Assembly: GCA_030594505.1 (NCBI GenBank)
Contig: JAUVFC010000133.1
Coordinates: 1 to 5,391, forward strand
Source of the DNA: Desulfobacterales bacterium
GTDB taxonomy: Bacteria > Desulfobacterota > Desulfobacteria > Desulfobacterales > C00003106
Length of the DNA: 5,391 nt
Direction of reading: 5' to 3'
In this document: piece by piece, positions 1 through 5,177 of the stretch
Layout: each line of letters starts with the position of its first letter
Position numbering within the stretch: the stretch's first letter is position 1
Notes under the pieces: model-generated
What the model saw: only the letters and a program-made list of their open reading frames with translations
Told to the model about the DNA's origin: nothing
Database searches by the model: none
Program-made: the position numbers and the translations under genes

Positions 1-111
1 GAGGTTTTTATCCCTTCTTGCTGCTTCACGTATTCTGTCGAGTCTGTTCAATGCTTCCCCCTGCCTCCGCGTGCAGGTCGCAGTCAGCTTTTCAGAATTT
101 CCCTTGGTCAT
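1..111 (-). CDS. Group II intron reverse transcriptase/maturase, N-terminal fragment (continues past the left edge)
   Basis: From the ATG at 111-109 the - strand encodes 37 residues and stays open to base 1. It begins MTKGNSEKLTATCT and ends LDRIREAARRDKNL. The motif 'hxRhRxAARxDxxL' immediately precedes the 'RFTALLHH' block in this maturase family, so the full protein would carry on into the RT domain. The enzyme normally helps the intron RNA fold and splice, and reverse-transcribes it during retrohoming. Only the poorly conserved leader before the RT domain is visible, so catalytic integrity cannot be judged. In relatives, translation usually starts further upstream (here at 207), but that stretch contains an in-frame TAA. 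Either this ATG is used or the gene is disabled. The assignment rests on remembered family sequence, not on a search. Confidence 0.7.
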   Translation of the reverse strand, partial: MTKGNSEKLTATCTRRQGEALNRLDRIREAARRDKNL

Positions 112-207
112 CGGCCTTCCCTCCAGCGCCTCCGCTATTGCTTACCCAATATTGTTCGACGCCTTCTTCGGTACAATTACGATGTCTGACTTCTCATTAG
201 CGTGCAT
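112..207 (-). pseudogene. Upstream 5' leader of the intron maturase frame, interrupted by an in-frame TAA
   Basis: The ATG at 207-205 opens a frame reading MHANEKSDIVIVPKKASNNIG, then TAA at 144-142, then AIAEALEGRP, and joins in phase with the ATG at 111. The 'MHxNxKSD...P.K..N' opening and the 'EALEGR' segment are both recognisable as the usual start of these maturases. Coding similarity therefore runs on both sides of the stop, and the stop is a single nonsense codon rather than a frameshift. A CAA-to-TAA change is one simple origin. Confidence 0.55.
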
Positions 208-586
208 GTCAGGATTATGGCCACGGGCCTTCCCTGACCGATCCGCCCGTCTGTTGCCCCTGACGGATACCAATGAGATCTCCCGGTTCTCGAGCATAGA
301 GCGTCCACGCATGCACAGGTTCTTAGACTCCGCGGGGCCGGTGGGCGACTCGCTGGGTAACGCCGATCACCGTATTGCCTTACCTTTCGGACCAGTAGGT
401 CGGCACCCCGGAAGGGTGATTTCGGAGCTCAATAGCTGGCCTACGCTTTCCCCTGTCAACGCTTCACGCGCAGCCTCGCGGCCACCCGCGCATGACTCGG
501 GGCCATGATGGAGCAGCTCCTCCTTTCATGTAGGGCTCTTTCATCCCCTACTCTATGCCGGTTTTATCCCGGCGCTTTCGGCCCGC

Positions 587-627
587 CCCCAATTCTATCT
601 GACCCCAATTCTCAATTCTCCAATTTT
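587..627. repeat. Short CCCCAATTCT direct repeats at the intron/intergenic boundary
   Basis: CCCCAATTCT occurs at 587-596 and again at 603-612. CAATTCT follows directly at 613-619, and a related CCAATTTT lies at 620-627. On the - strand the core reads GGGGTCAGATAGAATTGGGG. From memory, GGGGTCAG/AATTGGGG-type words are common around REP-associated (IS200-like) tyrosine transposase genes, but no transposase is visible here. The block marks a change from GC-rich intron sequence to AT-rich promoter sequence. It could be intron insertion-site DNA or a remnant of another element. Confidence 0.45.
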
Positions 628-650
628 ACAACCAGTTCCACACAGCAACA

Positions 651-664
651 CAACATATTTGTTG
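651..664. promoter_or_regulatory. Candidate operator 1, CAACA-N4-TGTTG palindrome overlapping the -35 box
   Basis: CAACA (651-655), TATT and TGTTG (660-664) form a perfect 5+5 inverted repeat, and the right arm overlaps the -35 hexamer. The same bases also form a second, nested palindrome, TTTGTTG-A-CAACAAA at 658-672. A dimeric repressor sitting here would block RNA polymerase. The same CAACA-N4-TGTTG pattern recurs at 734-747. This is inference from symmetry, and the region is AT-rich, so chance occurrence is possible. Confidence 0.35.
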
Positions 665-690
665 ACAACAAAATCATTGATATTTATAAC
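662..690 (+). promoter_or_regulatory. Sigma70-type promoter for the operon (TTGACA-17-TATAAC)
   Basis: TTGACA at 662-667 is a perfect -35 consensus. TATAAC at 685-690, after a 17-base spacer, matches the -10 consensus at five of six positions. Initiation would be expected around 696-698. This is the only strong promoter I find upstream of the three-gene operon. A second copy of the box, GTTGACAACA at 729-738, has only a poor -10 candidate near 753-759. If it is also used, transcripts would begin almost at the ATG at 768. Confidence 0.65.
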
Positions 691-733
691 AACTTAATAT
701 CATACATAATATGTTTATCAGCAAAACAGTTGA

Positions 734-747
734 CAACAGACATGTTG
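734..747. promoter_or_regulatory. Candidate operator 2, CAACA-N4-TGTTG palindrome downstream of the promoter
   Basis: CAACA (734-738), GACA and TGTTG (743-747) repeat the symmetry and spacing of the palindrome at 651-664. The two centres are 83 bp apart, close to eight helical turns. The site lies in the predicted 5' leader of gene A, a position suited to repression by looping or roadblock. It also overlaps the second GTTGACAACA box (729-738). No regulator gene is present in the window to pair with it. Confidence 0.3.
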
Positions 748-767
748 GCATGATATGGCTAAAAATC

Positions 768-1520
768 ATGAACGAGATCAACGAAATAATAAAACAAATC
801 TTTCCTCGCGATTTGCCTGATTACAATGCTTTTGAAGACTGGTGCGAGACAATCAGAGAGCGTGTACGACCCGGGGCTGCGGACATTGTCTCCGAACTGA
901 GCAAAAAGCTTGACGATGAAGAAACAAGCTGTACCAAAAATGAAAAAAGCCCAAGGGACTTTTGGAACCTATTTGGTGACGAAAACCCCCTTAAATCAGT
1001 TTCCAGTATCTGTTCAAAGCTTGCGAGGGATTTTTTTGAAAAGAAGCAACCGGCACGCGTAACAAAAGAAGAGCTGGAAAAACGCATTTGCAAATTGTCA
1101 GATCTCGGCCGTGTGCGTATTGTCTGTACCTTTAACCGGGATGCCGTTTACTTGCGGAAAGCCTTGTTTACAAATGATAAATTTCTTGACAAGTACGAAT
1201 GCCCTAAAGGAATCAAAGATTTTATCTTTGATACGGACATTCGCGACGGTCTCAAGGGGCATCGGGCGCGCCAGTTCTCCGTTACTATACCTATTGAGCA
1301 CAATACTGCATTTGGTTTTGAAGTCCAGATTATGACCCTTCTGCAGCATGTCTGGGATAGGCGCAATCATCCCATCTATGAATGGCTCCGGGAAAGGAAA
1401 GATCTCAGCACGGAACTGAAGGTCAATGACTTTGCCTGCGCTGAAACACTTCATCTGGTGGACCAGCAGGCTGATCGTAACTGGACAACCTTTTTGAAAG
1501 AGAAGAATAATGGCGAATAA
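768..1520 (+). CDS. RelA/SpoT-domain nucleotidyltransferase-like protein (gene A, candidate effector)
   Basis: A 250-residue protein whose second half resembles the RelA/SpoT synthetase fold. In order: LKSVSSICSKL (75-85), matching the basic 'KxxxSIxxK' nucleotide-binding segment; DLGRVRIV (112-119), matching 'DxxGxRI'; GHRARQFSV (164-172), in place of the usual GYRSxH; and FEVQIMT (184-190) followed by HVWDRRNHPIYEW (194-206), matching 'EhQIRTxxxHxWxxxxHxxYK'. There is no HD hydrolase, TGS or ACT domain, so it is closest in size and architecture to small alarmone synthetases and toxSAS-type enzymes. Family members transfer pyrophosphate from ATP to GDP/GTP, ATP/ADP or tRNA; the substrate here is unknown. 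The Tyr-to-His change and the missing first Arg of the basic motif may alter specificity or activity. I chose ATG 768 because MNEINEII makes a natural N-terminus. ATG 711 in the same frame would add 19 residues that overlap the promoter/operator region. Neither has a clear Shine-Dalgarno sequence. The end overlaps gene B by 11 bp. Confidence 0.85.
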   Translation: MNEINEIIKQIFPRDLPDYNAFEDWCETIRERVRPGAADIVSELSKKLDDEETSCTKNEKSPRDFWNLFGDENPLKSVSSICSKLARDFFEKKQPARVTKEELEKRICKLSDLGRVRIVCTFNRDAVYLRKALFTNDKFLDKYECPKGIKDFIFDTDIRDGLKGHRARQFSVTIPIEHNTAFGFEVQIMTLLQHVWDRRNHPIYEWLRERKDLSTELKVNDFACAETLHLVDQQADRNWTTFLKEKNNGE

Positions 1521-2985
1521 CATATATTTTGAAGTTTATTGGATCGACAACAAAAAAGAAAAGAAAGGCGGTCTTGCGGTCCAGCTTCCGCAGGAATACG
1601 GCATTTCGCCAGGCGACCGAATCAAAGATCTTACAGATGCCGCGCGCGATTTAGAATTACCTGAAGGTCTCCGGCTTCGCACTGAAATGCTTGTATCACA
1701 GCCGGCAGACACAGACCCGAAACCGCTGAGCGATTACTTGTGGGCGGATGGCACCTGTAACCTTGAACGATTCAAGAGGCATATTCTGAGGATGCTCAGC
1801 GGAAAGGAACTCCACAAGTTTTTGCCTCGTCCCGGCGTTCCCGTGAGAGGCCCTGATCTGATAGACAGGGAACAAAAGGTTTCCGAGATTTTAGAAAAGA
1901 TAAACAGCGGGATTTCATGCCACCTGCGCGCGCCCCGGCGCTACGGTAAAACTAGCCTTTTAACCCGTTTGAAGGATGATTGTGAAAACGCAGTCTTTAT
2001 AGAGATAAGTGATGTGGGCTCCATGACCGGATTTTTAAAAGCCCTGCTCCGGGGAGCCATGAGGCACAAATTAGGTTACAACTGTCTTGCCGGATTAAAG
2101 GAATACAGGTCCTGGCCCGGTCCTGAAAATTCAGCGTATGCCGAGACCTTTAATGATGCGTTTAATGACCTGATTCAGGACAAATCCGTAAGCATAAACA
2201 GGATGATTATGAGTACCTTTACGGCCCTGGCCGATGGCGGGATAGTTCTGCTTATAGATGAATTCAGTGTTTTTTTAAGGGAGATGTGGGAAAAAAACGA
2301 AGAACAACTGGAAGATTTGCTCAAAATACTAAAGGAAATCCGAACGAGAGATAAGACACCGCTTCCGTGTATTTTCGCAGGCAGTTCAGGTTTGACTACT
2401 TACATTGAATTTTACGGTCTTAAGGAGTTTTTTAACGATCTTGAATCCGTGGATATTCCGCCCATAAACGAACAGGACGCCCGCATACTGGCGGAAGAGC
2501 TGTTTTACGGCATGGGAAAGCTGCCCGGCTTGCCGGTTATTGACCAAGTTGTCACGCTCACTGGAAAAAAAGACTCCATACCCTACTTTATCCACGCCTT
2601 GGCCCATGAAACATCGGCAGAGGCCGGAACCAGAAAAAAGCTCCGGGAAAGTGATGTTGAAAACGCATATTACGACCGGCTGCTGGGGCCTCCGGGAAAT
2701 ATATTTTTTCGTGATTTTCTGCTGAGGGAAAAGGCCTATCCAAAGCCGTGCCGGCCATGCGCATCTGCCGTATTAAGGGCACTGTCCTGCGGTTTTCCGG
2801 AACCTTTTCCAGAAAAAGAATTACGCGCCATATTTACACAGGAATGTGAATATGAAAAGCTCATAACCTGCCTTGAAGAGGATTATGATCTTGTTAAGTC
2901 CGAAGGTTCATACCGTATGCGCTCAAAGGTGCTGGCCGACCGCTGGCGACTGGGCGAGCCATGGTTGACACAGGGGGCCGAATAA
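1510..2985 (+). CDS. P-loop ATPase with 'RRxGKTS' Walker A and unassigned N-terminal domain (gene B)
   Basis: A 491-residue soluble protein. Residues 1-105 are an N-terminal region I cannot assign. They begin with a beta-like IYFEVYWI segment and continue through a PxxYGISPGDRI stretch. At 113-120, RGPDLIDRE is the box that precedes the P-loop in many archaeal-type ATPases. Walker A is APRRYGKTS (141-149, K147/T148), and Walker B is GIVLLIDEF (244-252, D250/E251). A sensor-1-like strand CIFAGSSGL lies at 287-295. The C-terminus (about 410-485) looks like a winged helix ending in YDLVKSEGSYRMRSKVLADRW, typical of the ATPase_2/MNS-type STAND-like group. The 'RRxGKTS' P-loop is also characteristic of that group; Ala replaces the first Gly. 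The role is probably an ATP-driven switch or scaffold. Translation is coupled to gene A by an 11-bp overlap behind a purine-rich AAAGAGAAGA. It ends in TAATG, shared with gene C. Confidence 0.85.
   Translation: MANNIYFEVYWIDNKKEKKGGLAVQLPQEYGISPGDRIKDLTDAARDLELPEGLRLRTEMLVSQPADTDPKPLSDYLWADGTCNLERFKRHILRMLSGKELHKFLPRPGVPVRGPDLIDREQKVSEILEKINSGISCHLRAPRRYGKTSLLTRLKDDCENAVFIEISDVGSMTGFLKALLRGAMRHKLGYNCLAGLKEYRSWPGPENSAYAETFNDAFNDLIQDKSVSINRMIMSTFTALADGGIVLLIDEFSVFLREMWEKNEEQLEDLLKILKEIRTRDKTPLPCIFAGSSGLTTYIEFYGLKEFFNDLESVDIPPINEQDARILAEELFYGMGKLPGLPVIDQVVTLTGKKDSIPYFIHALAHETSAEAGTRKKLRESDVENAYYDRLLGPPGNIFFRDFLLREKAYPKPCRPCASAVLRALSCGFPEPFPEKELRAIFTQECEYEKLITCLEEDYDLVKSEGSYRMRSKVLADRWRLGEPWLTQGAE
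2972..2977 (+). promoter_or_regulatory. Ribosome binding site that decides the start of gene C
   Basis: AGGGGG lies seven bases before the ATG at 2985. That ATG overlaps the stop of gene B as TAATG. This favours 2985 over the in-frame ATG at 2961, which has no comparable site and would force a 25-bp overlap. Confidence 0.6.
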
Positions 2986-5177
2986 TGAAGATTTTGACCT
3001 ACAATCCCCACCGCGACTCAGCTCAACTGTTAAAGAGGCTCACATGCGGAAAAGACCGCCTCGCTGTCCTTGACCAGCTTGTGCTATCCCTCAGATCGGA
3101 AATAAATCAGAAGAACCACCAGCACCATCTGATTATCGGGCCGCGTGGTTCCGGTAAAACCCACCTATTACGGATTTTAACAGGATTATCAATTCCCGAT
3201 GATCCGGACCTGAGCAATGCGTATTTTCCTATTGTCATGGCAGAGGAAACTCCTCTTCGTTCTCCTGCTGATCTGTTTCTTAAAATTTTAGAGCGGCTCG
3301 CCGATAAACTCAAGGAAGGTCCGCCGGACGACATGGTCGAAAAATATAGAAATGCTCTTCCCCTGTGCCTTTCCGCAACTTCAAGGGCAAAAGCGATACG
3401 AAAACCTCTTGAGCGGCTCGATATCGCGGCGGAAGCCCTGTCAAACGCAGCAAAGGCCCTTGACCGTATCCTTGTGCCGGTGGTTGAAAATCTCGATCTC
3501 CTGCTTTACCTGGGCGCCCGCGGCAGACGAAAGGGTCGTATTGACGAGCATTGGGCCCTTCGCCGAAACCTCCAAAATACAAAGCACATGATCCTCATAG
3601 CGGCCGCGCCGACTATGTTCGGCGCTGTGGGCGACCCGAATGCCCCTTTTTTTGATTTCTTCCGAGCCCATAGGCTGAAAGAGCTGAAAAACGATGAAGT
3701 GCTGGATATCATTGAACGCAGGCTGAATGAGGAAGTTCACCACCCAGGTGCGGACCGGGAGCGTAATGCCCGGATTGCCAGGCTTAATACACGATTTTCC
3801 AAAAAAAGGCCCAAATTAAGGGGGCTTTTGGCGATTACCGGCGGTCTGCCGAGATACGCGCATCAAATGTATGATGTCATAGTTGAAACCGACGTAAGGC
3901 GGGTGATAGATACCTTAAACGGGTTTCTCGACGAAATGACCCCCTATTTTCAGCAGCGATTGGACCCCCGCCTGATCCCTGAATCGGAACTGGACCTTTT
4001 GCATACCCTGGCAATGGCGAGAGGGCCTCTTCAGCCCACGGAATTGTCTGAAAAGATGTACGGCGTTCCGACTAATGAGGTTGCCGAATTACTCGGCCGC
4101 CTGAATGAGCGGGCGCTGGTTGAAAAGCAACGCGGCAGACCGGGCGGAAAGGCAGTTACCTGGGATATTACTGAACCGCTCTACCGCGTCTGGACCCGTT
4201 TCCGTTTCATCCCATCCGAGCAGGCGCTGTATGTTTTGCTCGCCGAAATTGTGGCTCTGTTGTTCTCACTCGATGAAATAGTCGCCGAACGCCGCAGTCT
4301 TTCATTGGAAGTGGAAAAGGGCTATGGAGATGATGCGCTAAACAATGCGCTTTTGTCTCGAAAAAGGCTGATGGATGCCGCGTACGAACACTCAGGCCGT
4401 GAATTTATGCAAGAAAAAATTATTGCGCTTGGTAAACTCGACTTCAAAGATTCCGGTTTGGTGGACAAATCAATTGAATCCCTTCGTTCTCTTGCCGAAA
4501 ATCATCCCGACAATATCGAAATTCAGAAACAGTTTGCAATCGGGCTTTTCATTACTCTTAATCGTGCCAGTAAAGAAAATGATCTTTCAAGAAGGGACAG
4601 CCTGCTTGAGGAGATTAGAGCGCTTACGGAAAAATACCCCGATGATCCCGCGGTACGAGAACAGTTGGCCAGGGGACTGTTCAATACCATGATTGATGCC
4701 AAGGAAGAGGATGATCTTTCAAGAAGGGACAGCCTGCTTGACGAGATCAGAGCGCTTAGCGAAAAATACCCCGATGATCCCGCGGTACGAGAACAGTTGG
4801 CCAGGGGACTGTTCAATACCATGATTGATGCCAAGGAAGAGAATGAACTTTCAAGAAGGGACAGCCTGCTTGAGGAGATTAGAGCGCTTACGGAAAAATA
4901 CCCCGATGATCCCGCGGTTAATGAAGCAATGAAAAAGGGGCTACTGATATTTGGCATAAGTATTATACAACAGGCAAGAATGAAAAAGGATTACGCCCAG
5001 GCCAAATCTGTGTTGGCTGAAGTTGAAAAAACAAGCTCTTCAGATATTTTAGAATTATTGAGATTAATAAGACTGTCTCTTGCATCTATTGAGATTGGAC
5101 TTGACAAGGCTATGGCCCGGGAGCCTGAAGAGATACGAAGGACCGTCAGGTTGTTTCTCGAAAAAGCAGAGGGGTAA
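2985..5177 (+). CDS. AAA+/STAND-like ATPase with winged helix and C-terminal TPR-like repeats (gene C, candidate sensor)
   Basis: A 730-residue protein with a canonical Walker A, GPRGSGKT (52-59), after an LIIG strand. The likely Walker B is ILVPVVENLD (162-171), where ENLD replaces the usual DE. A sensor-1-like strand MILIAAAPT (202-210), FFRAHRLKEL (225-234) and TGGLPRY (285-291, the sensor-2/'GxPR' region) follow, as in Orc/Cdc6-like and STAND ATPases. Residues about 334-407 form a winged helix, with GRPGGKAVTWDI as the wing and LYRVWTRFRF closing it. From about 489 to 645 there are four 44-residue TPR-like units: one diverged, two near-identical and one truncated. A helical tail to 730 follows, with an LGKLD-type linker before the repeats and no membrane segment or signal peptide. 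The arrangement, ATPase then HTH then superstructure-forming repeats, is that of STAND sensors, in which the repeats recognise a trigger. The gene overlaps gene B by one base. It could instead be a regulator that binds DNA through the winged helix. Confidence 0.85.
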   Translation: MKILTYNPHRDSAQLLKRLTCGKDRLAVLDQLVLSLRSEINQKNHQHHLIIGPRGSGKTHLLRILTGLSIPDDPDLSNAYFPIVMAEETPLRSPADLFLKILERLADKLKEGPPDDMVEKYRNALPLCLSATSRAKAIRKPLERLDIAAEALSNAAKALDRILVPVVENLDLLLYLGARGRRKGRIDEHWALRRNLQNTKHMILIAAAPTMFGAVGDPNAPFFDFFRAHRLKELKNDEVLDIIERRLNEEVHHPGADRERNARIARLNTRFSKKRPKLRGLLAITGGLPRYAHQMYDVIVETDVRRVIDTLNGFLDEMTPYFQQRLDPRLIPESELDLLHTLAMARGPLQPTELSEKMYGVPTNEVAELLGRLNERALVEKQRGRPGGKAVTWDITEPLYRVWTRFRFIPSEQALYVLLAEIVALLFSLDEIVAERRSLSLEVEKGYGDDALNNALLSRKRLMDAAYEHSGREFMQEKIIALGKLDFKDSGLVDKSIESLRSLAENHPDNIEIQKQFAIGLFITLNRASKENDLSRRDSLLEEIRALTEKYPDDPAVREQLARGLFNTMIDAKEEDDLSRRDSLLDEIRALSEKYPDDPAVREQLARGLFNTMIDAKEENELSRRDSLLEEIRALTEKYPDDPAVNEAMKKGLLIFGISIIQQARMKKDYAQAKSVLAEVEKTSSSDILELLRLIRLSLASIEIGLDKAMAREPEEIRRTVRLFLEKAEG
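4581..4918 (+). repeat. Tandem 132-bp coding repeats (44-residue TPR-like units) in gene C
   Basis: Unit 1 is 4581-4712, unit 2 is 4713-4844, and unit 3 starts at 4845 and stays identical for about 74 bases before diverging. Units 1 and 2 differ at about five of 132 positions by hand count. Unit 3 differs from unit 1 at one of its 74 matched positions but shares none of the three unit-2-specific changes in that stretch. The protein unit runs DLSRRDSLLEEIRAL, TEKYPDDPAVREQ, LARGLFNTMIDAKEE. The AxxLxxxhPDDPxVxxxLAxxL pattern is TPR-like, with an extra acidic/basic hinge. A diverged older unit precedes it (4449-4580: SLAENHPDN, FAIGLFITLN). All units stay in frame, so gain or loss of units would preserve the protein. 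Confidence 0.95.

Larger units (their letters stand above)
1..586 (-). mobile_element. Group II intron, 5' portion (domain I onward), cut by the left window edge
   Basis: Read on the - strand, this stretch has the conserved blocks I remember from the widespread bacterial group II introns whose maturases begin MHxNxKSD. These include GAGCCCTACATG near 540-529, GAGTCATGCGC near 500-490, AAGCGTTGACAGGGG near 465-451, TACTGGTCCGAAAGGTA near 400-380, AGCGAGTCGCCC near 357-346 and GAACCTGTGCATGCGTGG near 325-307. They lead directly into the maturase reading frame, as expected for an ORF in domain IV. A GCCGG/CCGGC hairpin with a 7-base loop (557-573) fits domain I structure. The exact 5' splice site is not resolved: I see no clean GUGYG at the edge of the recognisable blocks, and the nearest GTGTG on this strand is at 643-639. 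The 586 boundary is where a CCCCAATTCT repeat begins. The 3' half of the intron is outside the window. Any + strand open frames here are antisense artefacts. Confidence 0.75.

Noticed and set aside
71..508. + strand 145-codon open frame beginning MQVAVSFSEF
   Set aside because: It is antisense to recognisable group II intron RNA and maturase leader sequence. Such frames are commonly mis-annotated as hypothetical proteins opposite these introns.
505..753. + strand 82-codon open frame across the intron edge and promoter
   Set aside because: It crosses the intron boundary, the sigma70 promoter and the palindromes, has no ribosome binding site and a composition unlike the neighbouring genes.
2961..2987. 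Earlier ATG for gene C at 2961, adding 8 residues
   Set aside because: The ATG at 2985 has AGGGGG at good spacing and the TAATG coupling; the 2961 ATG lacks a comparable site.
4581..4918. CRISPR array
   Set aside because: The 132-bp units are contiguous, in-frame coding repeats with no spacers.
4523..4957. - strand 144-codon open frame with internal repeats
   Set aside because: It is a mirror of the 132-bp coding repeats in gene C: a Ser/Leu-rich translation with no independent start signal.
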